DNA from: Streptomyces sp. Q6 | GTDB taxonomy: Bacteria > Actinomycetota > Actinomycetes > Streptomycetales > Streptomycetaceae | Direction of reading: 5' to 3' | Length of the DNA stretch: 64,000 nt | Assembly: GCF_036967205.1 (NCBI RefSeq) | Contig: NZ_CP146022.1 | Coordinates: 6,820,001-6,884,000, forward strand | Shown here: positions 45,507 to 55,309 of the stretch, piece by piece | Position numbering within the stretch: position 1 is the stretch's first letter | Layout of the letters: the number at the start of each line of letters is the position of its first letter | Program-made: the position numbers and the translations under genes | Notes under the pieces: model-generated | Told to the model about the DNA's origin: nothing | Database searches by the model: none | What the model saw: only the letters and a program-made list of their open reading frames with translations

Positions 45507-46466
45507 ATGCCCACGATCCTGGGACAGAACCAGTACGGCAAGGCGGAGAACCGCGTTGTCAAGATCACGCGGGACGGCGACACCCACCACATCAAGGACC
45601 TGAACGTCTCGGTCGCCCTCAGCGGTGACCTCGACGACGTCCACCTCACCGGGTCGAACGCCAACTGCCTGCCGACCGACACCACCAAGAACACCTGCTT
45701 CGCCTTCGCCAAGGAGCACGGCATCGAGTCGGCCGAGGCCTACGGCATCGCGCTCGCCCGGCACTTCGTCGACAGCCAGCCGTCCATCCACCGGGCGCGC
45801 ATCCGCATCGAGGAGTACAGCTGGGAGCGGATCGCCGGATCCGACGCCGGCTCCAACTTCATCGGCGCCGACGAGGTCAAGCACTCCTTCGTCCGCAAGG
45901 GGCAGGAGACGCGTCTGGCGCAGATCACGTACTCCGCCGAAGGCGCGGAGGGGGCGAAGTTCGAAGTCCTGTCCGGGCTCAAGGACTTGACCGTGATGAA
46001 CACCACGAACTCCGAGTTCTGGGGCTTCATCAAGGACAAGTACACGACGCTCCAGGAGGACTACGACCGCATCCTCGCCACGTCGCTCTCCACGTGGTGG
46101 CGGCACAGCTGGACCGGCGAGACCGAAGAGGGCGGCGCGCGCCCGCCGCAGTGGAACAAGTCGTACGAGCAGGCCAAGAAGCACATCCTCCAGGCCTTCG
46201 TGGAGACGTACTCGCTGTCGCTCCAGCAGACCCTGTTCCAGATGGGCTCGCGCGTCATCAACAACCGCAGCGAGATCGACGAGATCCGCTTCTCCGCGCC
46301 GAACAAGCACCACTTCCGCCAGGACCTGTCGGCGTTCGGCCTGGAGAACGAGGCCAAGGACGGTGCCGTGTACTGGGCCGCCGACCGCCCCTACGGCCTG
46401 ATCGAGGCCACCATCCTGCGGGACGGCGCCGAGCAGCGCATCCCGGTCGACATGACCAACCTCTGA
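45507..46466 (+). CDS. pucL: Urate oxidase (uricase)
   Basis: A 319-residue cofactor-free urate oxidase that makes 5-hydroxyisourate and hydrogen peroxide. The catalytic Lys lies in QNQYGKAENRVVKI, the Thr in PTDTTKNTCFAFAKEHG, and further signatures are TVMNTTNSEFWGF and RPYGLIEATI. There is a good GAGGGAG site before the ATG. The operon supplies the complete urate-to-allantoin pathway. Confidence 0.94.
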   Translation: MPTILGQNQYGKAENRVVKITRDGDTHHIKDLNVSVALSGDLDDVHLTGSNANCLPTDTTKNTCFAFAKEHGIESAEAYGIALARHFVDSQPSIHRARIRIEEYSWERIAGSDAGSNFIGADEVKHSFVRKGQETRLAQITYSAEGAEGAKFEVLSGLKDLTVMNTTNSEFWGFIKDKYTTLQEDYDRILATSLSTWWRHSWTGETEEGGARPPQWNKSYEQAKKHILQAFVETYSLSLQQTLFQMGSRVINNRSEIDEIRFSAPNKHHFRQDLSAFGLENEAKDGAVYWAADRPYGLIEATILRDGAEQRIPVDMTNL

Positions 46467-46491
46467 CGCCTCGGGCGTAGTTGACGCGGTA

Positions 46492-46528
46492 GCGCACCCC
46501 CGTCCACCCGCAGTCGGCGGGGGTGCGC
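46492..46528 (+). terminator. Hairpin between pucL and the permease gene
   Basis: A ten-pair stem GCGCACCCCC / GGGGGTGCGC with a 17-base loop. It ends 12 bases before the permease ribosome binding site, so it could terminate the urate operon or attenuate permease expression. Confidence 0.55.
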
Positions 46529-46549
46529 CGCACCGGAGGGAACATCGCA

Positions 46550-47971
46550 ATGGCAGTGCCAGCAAAGGGGCCGGCTGAAGCCGAGGGCCCGTGTTCTGAC
46601 TCTTCTGACCCGGCGGGGAGCACCTCGCGACAGGTGCACCCGGTGGACGAAAAGCTCCACGCATCGCGGCTCGTCCCCGCCGCACTCCAGCACATCGCCG
46701 CCATGTACGCCGGCGTCGTCACCCCTCCGCTCATCATCGGCCAGGCCGTCCGCCTCGACACCGCGGGCCAGACCCGGCTGATCGCCGCCTCGCTGCTCAT
46801 CGCGGGCGTGGCCACCCTGCTCCAGACGCTCGGCGTGAAGGGCTTCGTCGGCAACCGGCTGCCCTTCGTGAACGCCGCGTCCTCGGCGGGCATCGCGCCG
46901 ATGCTCGCCATCGCCGAGACGAACGCGCGCGGCGACCAACTCCCCGCCATCTACGGGGCGGTGATGGTCGCGGGCGTCTTCTGCCTCGCCATCGGCCCCT
47001 TCTTCGGACGGCTGCTGAGGTTCTTCCCGCCGCTCGTCACCGGTGTCGTCATCACCCTCATCGGAGTGACGCTGATGCCCGTGCCGGTCGGCTGGGCGCA
47101 GGGCGGTGACAAGACGTCCACCGACTACGGCGACATGCGCTTCCTCGCGCTCGCCGGGTTCACCCTCGTCGTCATCCTCCTGATGCAGCGCTTCGGGCGC
47201 GGCTTCGTCAAGCAAGTCGCCCTGCTCTTCGGCCTGTTGATCGGCACGCTGGCCGCGATCCCGTTCGGCATGGCCGACTTCTCGTCGCTGAGGTCCGCGC
47301 CGGTGGCCGCGCTCCCGACGCCGTTCGCCTTCGGCGCACCGGAGTTCCAGCCCGCCGCGATCATCTCGCTCTGCCTCGTCATGCTCGTCCTGATGACCGA
47401 GTCGAGCGCCGGCATGCTGGCCATCGGGGAGATCTGCGAGCGCGACTGCGACGGCCGGACCATCACCCGCGGCCTGCGCACCGACGGCATCGCCACCTTC
47501 CTCGGCCCGGTCTTCGGCGGCTTCCCGACCTCCGCCTTCGCGCAGAACGTCGGCGTCGTCTCGCTCACCAAGGTACGCAGCCGGTACGTCGTCGCCGTCG
47601 CGGGCGCCACCCTGATCGTCCTCGGCGCGTTCCCGGTGCTCGGCGCGGTCGTCTCCATGGTGCCGATGCCGGTCCTGGGCGGCGCGGGCATCGTCCTGTT
47701 CGGCTCGATCGCGGTGAGCGGTATCCGTACGCTCTCCGAGGCCGGCCTCGACGACAGCTCCAACATCATCCTGGTGGCCGTGTCGCTCGGCGCGGGGATC
47801 ATCCCGCTCGCCGCGCCCACCTTCTACGCCGACTTCCCCGCCTGGGCGCAGACCGTGCTCGGCTCCGGCATCAGCGCCGGCGCGCTCGTCGCCGTATCGC
47901 TGAACCTGTTCTTCCACCATCTCGGCACCCGTGGCAGCGCCGGCGCCGCCGCGGCACTCAAATCCTCCTAG
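46550..47971 (+). CDS. NCS2-family purine permease (first copy)
   Basis: A 473-residue transporter with about 12 to 14 membrane helices. Family signatures are LQHIAAMYAGVVTPPLIIG near the N-terminus, FVNAASSAGIAPMLAI in helix 3, and the substrate-site segment MTESSAGMLAIGEICERDCD. It belongs to the UapA/UacT-like urate-xanthine branch of proton symporters. It lies between the uricase operon and the 8-oxoguanine deaminase, so urate or xanthine uptake is likely. The ATG has GGAGGG upstream. Confidence 0.88.
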   Translation: MAVPAKGPAEAEGPCSDSSDPAGSTSRQVHPVDEKLHASRLVPAALQHIAAMYAGVVTPPLIIGQAVRLDTAGQTRLIAASLLIAGVATLLQTLGVKGFVGNRLPFVNAASSAGIAPMLAIAETNARGDQLPAIYGAVMVAGVFCLAIGPFFGRLLRFFPPLVTGVVITLIGVTLMPVPVGWAQGGDKTSTDYGDMRFLALAGFTLVVILLMQRFGRGFVKQVALLFGLLIGTLAAIPFGMADFSSLRSAPVAALPTPFAFGAPEFQPAAIISLCLVMLVLMTESSAGMLAIGEICERDCDGRTITRGLRTDGIATFLGPVFGGFPTSAFAQNVGVVSLTKVRSRYVVAVAGATLIVLGAFPVLGAVVSMVPMPVLGGAGIVLFGSIAVSGIRTLSEAGLDDSSNIILVAVSLGAGIIPLAAPTFYADFPAWAQTVLGSGISAGALVAVSLNLFFHHLGTRGSAGAAAALKSS

Positions 47972-48016
47972 GGTCCTGCCGTGCCCAATCGCCACTCACG
48001 CAATGAAGGAAGCACC

Positions 48017-49423
48017 ATGGCACCTTCTACGGCTAGTTCCACGGCTTCTCCGGCAGCCCGCATCGTCATCGAGAACGTCGCCATCGCGACCGTCGACACG
48101 CACGACACCGAGTACGCCTCGGGACACATCGTCGTCGCCGACAACACCATCGAGTCCATCGGGGCGGGCAAGGCCCCCGAAGGACTCGAGAACGTCGTAC
48201 GCCGTATCGACGGCACCGGACACCTCGCCACACCCGGCCTGGTCAACACGCACCACCACTTCTACCAGTGGATCACCCGCGGCCTCGCCACGGACCACAA
48301 CCTGTTCAACTGGCTGGTGGCGCTGTACCCGACCTGGGCGCGCATCGACGAGCGGATGACGTACGCGGCGGCGCAGGGCTCGCTCGCGATGATGGTCCGC
48401 GGCGGCGTCACCACCGCCATGGACCACCACTACGTGTTCCCGCAGGGGTCGGGCGACCTGTCCGGGTCGATCATCCGCGCCGCCTCCGAGATGGGCGTGC
48501 GCTTCACCCTGGCCCGCGGCTCCATGGACCGCAGCGAGAAGGACGGCGGACTGCCCCCGGACTTCGCCGTCGAGACCCTCGAAGGCGCCCTCGCCGCGAC
48601 CGAGGAGACCGTCAAGAAGCACCACGACGCCTCCTTCGGCGCGATGACGCAGATCGCCGTCGCGCCGTGCTCCCCCTTCTCCGTCTCCACCGAACTCCTC
48701 AAGCAGGGGGCCGAGTTGGCCCGCCGCCTCGGTGTGCGCCTGCACACCCACGGCAGCGAGACGGTCGAGGAGGAGAAGTTCTGCCACGAACTGTTCGGCA
48801 TGGGCCCGACCGACTACTTCGAGTCGACGGGCTGGCTCGGCGAGGACGTGTGGATGGCGCACAGCGTCCACATGAACGACTCCGACATCGCCGCGTTCGG
48901 CCGGACGAAGACGGGTGTGGCCCACTGCCCGTCCTCCAACGCCCGTCTCGCGGCGGGCATCGCCCGCGTCCCCGACATGCTCGCCGCCGGTGTCCCGGTC
49001 GGCCTCGGCGTCGACGGCACCGCCTCCAACGAGTCGGGCGAACTCCACACCGAGCTGCGCAACGCGCTCCTCATCAACCGCCTCGGCGCCCACCGCGAAG
49101 CCGCCCTGAACGCCCGTCAGGCGCTGCGCCTCGGGACGTACGGCGGCGCCCAGGTCCTGGGCCGCGCGGGCGAGATCGGTTCCCTGGAGGCCGGCAAGCT
49201 CGCCGACCTCGTCCTGTGGAAGCTGGACACGCTGGCCCACTCGTCCATCGCCGACCCGGTGACCGCGCTCGTCTTCGGCGCGGCCGCACCGGTCACCCTC
49301 TCCCTCGTCAACGGCAAGCCGGTGGTGGAGAACAGCCGCCTCCTGCACGTCGACGAGGACGCCATCGCCCGCTCCACGCGGGACGAGGCGCAGCGCCTCG
49401 CGCGGATCGCCGCGCAGGACTGA
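48017..49423 (+). CDS. 8-oxoguanine/guanine deaminase-type amidohydrolase
   Basis: A 468-residue metal-dependent amidohydrolase. Metal ligands are in LVNTHHHFYQW, LHTHGSE and AHSVHMND, with the catalytic acid in LGVDGTASNESGELH. CPSSNARLAAG and RGGVTTAMDHHYVFP support the 8-oxoguanine deaminase group (ATZ/TRZ-like). It would convert 8-oxoguanine to urate, feeding uricase. ATG 48017 is chosen for the AAGGAAG site; a longer frame from GTG 47981 is possible. Confidence 0.85.
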   Translation: MAPSTASSTASPAARIVIENVAIATVDTHDTEYASGHIVVADNTIESIGAGKAPEGLENVVRRIDGTGHLATPGLVNTHHHFYQWITRGLATDHNLFNWLVALYPTWARIDERMTYAAAQGSLAMMVRGGVTTAMDHHYVFPQGSGDLSGSIIRAASEMGVRFTLARGSMDRSEKDGGLPPDFAVETLEGALAATEETVKKHHDASFGAMTQIAVAPCSPFSVSTELLKQGAELARRLGVRLHTHGSETVEEEKFCHELFGMGPTDYFESTGWLGEDVWMAHSVHMNDSDIAAFGRTKTGVAHCPSSNARLAAGIARVPDMLAAGVPVGLGVDGTASNESGELHTELRNALLINRLGAHREAALNARQALRLGTYGGAQVLGRAGEIGSLEAGKLADLVLWKLDTLAHSSIADPVTALVFGAAAPVTLSLVNGKPVVENSRLLHVDEDAIARSTRDEAQRLARIAAQD

Positions 49424-49435
49424 TTCCCGAAATCT

Positions 49436-49463
49436 CCGGTCAGGGGGGACGGCCCCTGACCGG
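49436..49463 (+). terminator. Terminator after the deaminase gene
   Basis: An 11-pair perfect stem CCGGTCAGGGG / CCCCTGACCGG with a six-base loop, 13 bases after the stop codon. Confidence 0.75.
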
Positions 49464-49495
49464 GGACTCGAGCTGCCGAGCGGGCAGTTCGAGTG

Positions 49496-49537
49496 CCGCC
49501 CCGGAACGTGGCCCAAAGCCTCACGTTCCCGGGGCGG
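49496..49537 (+). promoter_or_regulatory. Long hairpin in the leader of the second permease
   Basis: A 15-pair stem with one bulged C: CCGCCCC-GGAACGTG pairs with CACGTTCC-C-GGGGCGG across an 11-base loop. It lies 130 bp before the permease start. It could be a second terminator or a leader structure; I see no known purine riboswitch core. Confidence 0.5.
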
Positions 49538-49668
49538 TGCGTACTACCTGAAGCACGACCTGGGCGCACAACAACTGAACACCGAGCACCACAGCACCTT
49601 GCACCACCTCCCAGAAGCGAAAAGCGCCGGCGACCGCCCGGGGCTGGAAAACAACCGGAGGAGCCGCC

Positions 49669-51132
49669 GTGGCGACGACGCCCAGGTTCACCAAGCAAGG
49701 CACCACCCCCGCCGAGGCCGCAGAGGCCACGACGGGACATACCAAACATCCGGTCGACGAGACCCTGCCGCCGCTGAAGATGGCGACGACGGGCCTCCAG
49801 CACGTCGCGGCGATGTACGCGGGTGTGGTCGCGCCCCCGCTCATCGTCGGCGCCGCGATCGGTCTGAGCGCCAAGGAACTGACGTTCCTCACCGGCGCCT
49901 GCCTGTTCACGGCCGGCCTCGCGACCTTCCTCCAGACTCTCGGCGTCTGGAAGATCGGCGCCCGGCTGCCCTTCGTGAACGGCGTGACGTTCGCGGGCGT
50001 CGCCCCGATGCTCGCCGTCGTCGGCTCGACGAAGGACAAGGACGACGCGCTGCCGATCATCTTCGGCGCCGTGATCGTCGCGGGTGTGCTCGGCTTCATC
50101 GCCGCACCCTTCTTCTCGAAACTGGTCCGCTTCTTCCCGCCGGTGGTCACCGGCACGGTCATCACCCTGATCGGTGTCTCGCTGCTGCCGGTGGCGTTCG
50201 GCTGGGCGCAGGGCCCCAACACCCAGGCGCCGGACTACGGTTCGATGAAGAACCTCGCGCTCGCCGGCCTCACCCTCGTCATCGTGCTGCTGATACGCCG
50301 CTTCACCTCGGGCTTCGTCAAGCAGATCGCCGTCCTGCTCGGCCTGGTCGTCGGTACGGTCGTCGCGATCCCGTTCGGTGTCACGGACTTCTCGCCGATC
50401 GGTGAGGCGGACATCGTCGGCTTCCCGACGCCGTTCCACTTCGGCGCCCCGCAGTTCGCGGGCGCGGCCATCGTCTCGATGATCGTCGTCATGGTCGTCT
50501 CGATGACCGAGTCGACGGCCGACATGCTCGCGCTCGGCGAGATCGTCGACCGCCCCGCCGACGAGAAGACCATCGCGGCCGGACTGCGCGCCGACACCCT
50601 CGGCTCGGCGATCAGCCCGCTGTTCAACGGCTTCATGTGCAGCGCGTTCGCCCAGAACATCGGGCTCGTCGCGATGACGAAGATCCGCAGCCGCTTCGTC
50701 GTGGCGGCCGGCGGCGGGTTCCTCGTCCTGATGGGCCTGTGCCCGATGGCGGCCTCGCTGATCGCGGTCGTGCCGCGCCCGGTGCTCGGCGGCGCGGGCG
50801 TGGTGCTCTTCGGCTCGGTCGCTGCCAGCGGCATCCAGACCCTGGTCAAGGCGAACCTGGAGAAGGACAACAACGTCCTGATCGTGGCCGTGTCGCTCGC
50901 CGTCGGCCTGATCCCGATCGCGGCGCCGGAGTTCTACCACGCGTTCCCGGAGCGCGCGAAGATCATCCTCGACTCGGGCATCTCCACCGGTTGTGTGGCG
51001 GCGGTCGTCCTGAACCTGCTGTTCAACCACATCGGCCGCACGAAGGAAGCCGACGACGTCACCTCTCCCATGGAGTCGGGCGACGCCATCGCGGAACAGC
51101 GGGTGGGATCGACCGCCGCCGGCGTGCACTGA
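49669..51132 (+). CDS. NCS2-family purine permease (second copy)
   Basis: A 487-residue paralogue of the permease at 46.5 kb, with the same signatures (LQHVAAMYAGVVAPPLIVG, FVNGVTFAGVAPMLAV, MTESTADMLALGEIVDR). The differing residues in the substrate loop (ESTADMLALGE against ESSAGMLAIGE) suggest a different purine. The GTG start has GGAGGA six bases upstream. It is separated from the deaminase by two hairpins, so it has its own transcription unit. Confidence 0.88.
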   Translation: MATTPRFTKQGTTPAEAAEATTGHTKHPVDETLPPLKMATTGLQHVAAMYAGVVAPPLIVGAAIGLSAKELTFLTGACLFTAGLATFLQTLGVWKIGARLPFVNGVTFAGVAPMLAVVGSTKDKDDALPIIFGAVIVAGVLGFIAAPFFSKLVRFFPPVVTGTVITLIGVSLLPVAFGWAQGPNTQAPDYGSMKNLALAGLTLVIVLLIRRFTSGFVKQIAVLLGLVVGTVVAIPFGVTDFSPIGEADIVGFPTPFHFGAPQFAGAAIVSMIVVMVVSMTESTADMLALGEIVDRPADEKTIAAGLRADTLGSAISPLFNGFMCSAFAQNIGLVAMTKIRSRFVVAAGGGFLVLMGLCPMAASLIAVVPRPVLGGAGVVLFGSVAASGIQTLVKANLEKDNNVLIVAVSLAVGLIPIAAPEFYHAFPERAKIILDSGISTGCVAAVVLNLLFNHIGRTKEADDVTSPMESGDAIAEQRVGSTAAGVH

Positions 51133-51324
51133 GGTCTCGTGACGGCGCTGCCGTCATCCCGCAAGTCCTCGACCGATCAACCGAGTTGTCGCCCTCCGTC
51201 GAGCCCTGTCCCGGGCGGCGGAGGGCGATGCCGCGCGGTCAGGGGCGCCTCCGGACCGCCTGTGTCGATGTGGTCCGGGGGAATCGGAGTGCGGCGGGCG
51301 GCGTGCCGAGGCAAGATCGACCAC

Positions 51325-51981
51325 ATGTCTGCCACCCCCGCCACCCTGCCCGACCCGACCGTGCTGCACCCCATGCCCGGCCAGGAGCGGGTCGTGCTCC
51401 TCAAGCCGCTGATCACCTCGGAGCTCATCGAGGTGGGCGAGTTCTCGTACTACGACGATCCGGACGCGGCCACCGAGTTCGAGACCCGCAACGTCCTGTA
51501 CCACTACGGCCCCGAGAAGCTCCGCATCGGCCGCTTCTGCGCGTTCGGCACCGGCGTCCGCTTCCTCATGAACGGCGCCAACCACCGGATGGACGGCGCG
51601 TCCACGTTCCCGTTCCCCATCATGGGCGGCTCCTGGGCGGAGCACTTCGACCTGATCACGGGGCTGCCGTCGCGGGGCGACACGGTCGTCGGCCACGACG
51701 TCTGGTTCGGCAACGGGGTCACGGTCATGCCGGGCGTCACCGTCGGCCACGGCGCGGTGGTGGCCACCGGCACCGTCCTCACCGAGGACGTCCCGCCCTA
51801 CGCGATCGTGGGCGGCAACCCGTCCCGCGTGATCCGCCACCGCTTCGACCCGCCCGTCGTCGACCGCCTCGTCGAACTGGCCTGGTGGGACTGGCCGTTG
51901 GAGACCATCACCGAGCACCTGCGGTCGATCATGGCGGGGTCGGTGGAGGAGCTGGAGCGCGTACGGCCCGCGGGGGCCTGA
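51325..51981 (+). CDS. CatB/Vat-type O-acetyltransferase
   Basis: A 218-residue left-handed beta-helix acetyltransferase of the xenobiotic acetyltransferase group. Hexapeptide repeats span IGRFCAFGTGVRFLMNGANH, where the conserved catalytic His lies, and DVWFGNGVTVMPGVTVGHGA, followed by PPYAIVGGNPSRVIRHRF. Family members acetylate streptogramin or chloramphenicol, but chromosomal Streptomyces copies often have unknown substrates. The ribosome binding site is weak. Confidence 0.85.
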   Translation: MSATPATLPDPTVLHPMPGQERVVLLKPLITSELIEVGEFSYYDDPDAATEFETRNVLYHYGPEKLRIGRFCAFGTGVRFLMNGANHRMDGASTFPFPIMGGSWAEHFDLITGLPSRGDTVVGHDVWFGNGVTVMPGVTVGHGAVVATGTVLTEDVPPYAIVGGNPSRVIRHRFDPPVVDRLVELAWWDWPLETITEHLRSIMAGSVEELERVRPAGA

Positions 51982-52014
51982 ACCGGTTCCACCGCGTCAG
52001 CGCCATCGGCGGGA

Positions 52015-54231
52015 TCAACCGGCGCCCGGCCCCCGGTGCAGCCGGTCGCGCACCTCGGCGGCCACGGTGTACGTGTCGCCGCTCGCGCGGACCGGCAGCG
52101 TCCCTGGGTGGCGGATCCACGCCTCCTCCAGCGCGAACCAGTCCGGGACATGCGGGGCGCGCCCCGCGTCGAGCGCGGCACGCAACTCCCTGAAGTACGT
52201 CTCCCAACGCCTGCGGTACAGCCCGCCGACGAGCCCCGCCCACTCCCGGTTCGCGTAGTCGTGCAACCCGGCCTCGGCGCCCGCCCGCGTCCCCCACACC
52301 GTCACCAGGGACAACTGGTCGTACGCGAGCCGCTCTCGCTCCGCGTCACCGGCACCCCAGGCCCGCGCCTGCGCGACCCAACTCCCCAGCAGATGACGGG
52401 GATCGGTGCGCAGCAGCCGGTCGAGGAGGTCCATCAGGGCGAGCCAGTCGCGGGTCAGCCGGTCGAGACCGGCTGCGTCCCCGGCGTCGTACGCCCCCTT
52501 GATCCGGGGGAGGAGCGCCCGGCTGCGGTTCGAGAGGCACTGGCGGGCCACGTCGAGCAGGTCCGTGCGGTACGCGGAGGAGTTCCGCAGCTCCCCGCGC
52601 ACCGAAAGGAGATGGCCGAGCGCCTTCTCGAACTCGCTCCCGTCGTACCGCAGTCGCTTCGGTGACCAGGTCGCGGCCGAGCGGGCGGTCAGCGAAGGGC
52701 GGGCGCCGAACAGGCCGTCCGCGCCCTCCGCCCAGGAGTCCGCCCGCGTCGTGCCGTACGCGGTGCGCCGCAGTACGTCCCACGCGGCCACGGCGTGCCG
52801 GTCGTGGGCCCCGTACCGTGCGACGGACCAGTCCGTGAACCAGCTCGTCAGATCCAACGCGCCCTCCTGCCAAGCGAGTTCGGAGAACAGCTCGAACGCG
52901 GCCGGGTTGTTGTCGGCCGCCTCGGGGAGCAGCGCTGTACCGCGCAGGGCGCTGCCCGGCTTCGTACGCCACCGGGGGTAGAGCCCGGCCCAGTCGGGGG
53001 TGTTCGCGCCGAGCGCCGTGTGGCCGCCGAAGTTCCCGATGGAGCCGAACGCGTACGGGGTGCCGTCCCAGTCCGCCTCCCGGTCCGTCACCGTGGGGAA
53101 GCGGTCCGAGAGGCCGTCGACGACGAGCATCCGGCTCCGGTCGACGGCGTCCACGAGCGCCTTCGGCGGGTTGCGGCGCCAGCCGAGGATCACCCAGAGC
53201 GCGTCCGGATGCGCGGTGCGCAGCGCCTTCTCCACACCGCGCGCCGCGTCGCCGACCGGTACGTCACCCGGGTCGCCGCCCTCGTGCAGCAGGTCCATCC
53301 GGAACATCCGGGCCGGGCCGAACATCTCCTCCTGCGCGCGGTAGAACACCGCCGCGACCTCCGCGAAGTGCGAGCCACGAGGGTCGAGCCAGTCCGGTCG
53401 CCGGTACCCGTACCAGTCGCCCTGCTTCACCACGTGGGCGCCGGAGTTGCGCGCGGCGAAGCCCGGCGGCACCGTCCCGTGGTAGCCGGGCAGCACCGGC
53501 TCCATCCCCAACTCTCGTACGCGGTCCGCGATCCGACGCCCCAGGCGGGCCCGCGCCGCGAGCAGGCCGGACGGCACCGGGCCGCCCGCCGGGCCCGCCA
53601 TGTTCTGGAGCAGCCACCACGGCTGATGCGCGGGAAGCGGGATCCACGACCGCAACTCCTCGTCCCCGTAACCGAATCGGCTCAGGACCCGGTGGTACAG
53701 CGCGTCGGCGCCGACGTGCACGAGCACCTCGTTGAAGCCGTGCAGCGCGAGCACGTCCAGCTCGCGCTCCCAGTACGCCCAGTCGTGGTACGCGCCGGTG
53801 TAGCCGTCGTTGGTGTCGTTCAGGACGAAGCGGTGCGGGACGTTCGCCCGGCCGATGAGCGGGTGCGGCGGTGCGGGCAGGGTGGCCGGGAGGTTCAGCT
53901 GCTCACCGGCCCAGGAGATGTTCGCGTGCGTGACCCGCATCAAGTACTGGCGGAGTCCGGCGAGTTGGACCGCCGGAGACGTCCCCGCGATACGGATCGC
54001 GCCGGGCCGCCCGTCGACGCGGAAGCTGTCGCGCGGACCGGACAGCGTACGGAAGCGCAGCTGGTCGGCCCGGTCGCCCAGCAGGCGGCGCGCCGCGTCG
54101 GCCGAGGCGACGGAGGTGCCTGCAGGGTCCGGCACGGCGTCGTCCCTCCGGCCGGGGGCGCCACCGGCGCCGCAGGACACCACGGCCGACCCGGCGACCG
54201 CGGTCAGGAATGTGCGACGAGCCAGGGGCAT
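52015..54231 (-). CDS. GH89 alpha-N-acetylglucosaminidase (NAGLU-like), exported lipoprotein
   Basis: A 738-residue glycoside hydrolase matching the NAGLU layout: a N-terminal small domain, a TIM barrel (FNEVLVHVGADALYHRVLSR, MEPVLPGYHGTVPPGF, FRMDLLHEGGDPGD) and a helical C-terminal domain. The N-terminus ARRTFLTAVAGSAVVSC combines a twin-arginine motif with a lipobox Cys, so it is probably a Tat-exported lipoprotein. It would release terminal alpha-linked N-acetylglucosamine from glycans outside the cell. The catalytic Glu pair was not individually verified. Confidence 0.8.
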   Translation of the reverse strand: MPLARRTFLTAVAGSAVVSCGAGGAPGRRDDAVPDPAGTSVASADAARRLLGDRADQLRFRTLSGPRDSFRVDGRPGAIRIAGTSPAVQLAGLRQYLMRVTHANISWAGEQLNLPATLPAPPHPLIGRANVPHRFVLNDTNDGYTGAYHDWAYWERELDVLALHGFNEVLVHVGADALYHRVLSRFGYGDEELRSWIPLPAHQPWWLLQNMAGPAGGPVPSGLLAARARLGRRIADRVRELGMEPVLPGYHGTVPPGFAARNSGAHVVKQGDWYGYRRPDWLDPRGSHFAEVAAVFYRAQEEMFGPARMFRMDLLHEGGDPGDVPVGDAARGVEKALRTAHPDALWVILGWRRNPPKALVDAVDRSRMLVVDGLSDRFPTVTDREADWDGTPYAFGSIGNFGGHTALGANTPDWAGLYPRWRTKPGSALRGTALLPEAADNNPAAFELFSELAWQEGALDLTSWFTDWSVARYGAHDRHAVAAWDVLRRTAYGTTRADSWAEGADGLFGARPSLTARSAATWSPKRLRYDGSEFEKALGHLLSVRGELRNSSAYRTDLLDVARQCLSNRSRALLPRIKGAYDAGDAAGLDRLTRDWLALMDLLDRLLRTDPRHLLGSWVAQARAWGAGDAERERLAYDQLSLVTVWGTRAGAEAGLHDYANREWAGLVGGLYRRRWETYFRELRAALDAGRAPHVPDWFALEEAWIRHPGTLPVRASGDTYTVAAEVRDRLHRGPGAG

Positions 54232-54283
54232 GGTCCGTGCATACCCGGCGCGGCGGCCGGCGGAGCCGTGCCGCACCGAGCGT

Positions 54284-55213
54284 TCAGGAACCGTTCACCG
54301 CTCGGGACGTCGCGTCGAGTGCGGATCCCGCCGTGCACGGGGTGGCCGCGGGCAGACGGCCGCTGACGAACGCCGTCGGGGCCACGCCGAACAGGGCGCG
54401 GAACTCGGCCGCCATGTGCGACTGGTCGTAGTACCCGGTGGCCTGGGCCAGGCCCGCCCACGGCACCTGCGCCGGCTCCCGCTCGACGGCCCCCGCGAGC
54501 AGCTGCCTGGCCCGCTCGATCCGGGCGAAATGCTTGGGGGAGACGCCGATGCCGTCCGTGAACAGGTTCCGCAACTGACGCTCGCTGACCGCCAGTTCAC
54601 GCGCCACCTCGGTGACCGTCGCCCGGCGCGGACGGTCCGGGTGCGCCGACAGGGCGTCCACCGCCGCACGCAGCAGTGCCCCGCGCGAGCGGTCCACCGG
54701 GGCGGGCGACGCGAACGCGCCGGGCAGCAGCCGCGCCAGCGCCGCGAGCACCTCGTCCTCCGTCGCGTCGCCTCCCAGGTCACCCAGCGCGCGGGACATC
54801 CCGCCCGTCAGCGGGCCCGGCAGCTCGGCGAGCGGCACGGTCCGGCCGACGACCTCACGGGCCGGCACCCCGAGCAGCGGCCGCGCGGCGCCGGGCCTGA
54901 TCCGCAGGTCCAGACAGAGCGGCAGCCGCTTGCCGGTGCTGTACACGGCCCGGGTCCGCGGCCCGACCACCATCACGTCGCTCCCGCCGCCCGGCCGCGT
55001 GCGCAGCACAAGCCGCACCGCCGCGTCCGGCATGTGCGCCGCGGAACGCGGCCCCTCCGCGGTGGGCACCGTGACCCCGACGTCACTGATCCACGGGCGC
55101 AGCGCGGCGGGCGGCTCGACCAGACGCGTCGGCACCTGGGAGGCCCCGGCCGCTGTCCTGATCGCCAACTGCCGTGCGAGATCGGTACGGGAAGGCTCGG
55201 TCACCGTGGTCAC
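54284..55213 (-). CDS. AraC-family regulator
   Basis: A 309-residue regulator. The N-terminal part (PPAALRPWISDVGVTVPTAE, AVRLVLRTRPGGG) matches the DUF6597-type sensor of some AraC proteins. The C-terminal helix-turn-helix region reads VARELAVSERQLRNLFTDGI and LAQATGYYDQSHMAAEFRAL. The GTG start has only a weak site. It is divergent from the NmrA-like gene, which it probably regulates, and its stop is 53 bp before the GH89 start on the same strand. Confidence 0.83.
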   Translation of the reverse strand: MTTVTEPSRTDLARQLAIRTAAGASQVPTRLVEPPAALRPWISDVGVTVPTAEGPRSAAHMPDAAVRLVLRTRPGGGSDVMVVGPRTRAVYSTGKRLPLCLDLRIRPGAARPLLGVPAREVVGRTVPLAELPGPLTGGMSRALGDLGGDATEDEVLAALARLLPGAFASPAPVDRSRGALLRAAVDALSAHPDRPRRATVTEVARELAVSERQLRNLFTDGIGVSPKHFARIERARQLLAGAVEREPAQVPWAGLAQATGYYDQSHMAAEFRALFGVAPTAFVSGRLPAATPCTAGSALDATSRAVNGS

Positions 55214-55309
55214 CGCCCCACGGTAACCAGCCCGCCGGGCGTTCGGGGCGGCGAAAGCGTGCCGGAATTTCCTATCCGCCGCCCGGGGCGCGGCGGCACC
55301 GTGGCACGC

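Noticed and set aside
49496-49537. Purine riboswitch before the second permease
   Set aside because: There is only one long hairpin. The three-way junction and conserved loops of purine riboswitches are not visible.
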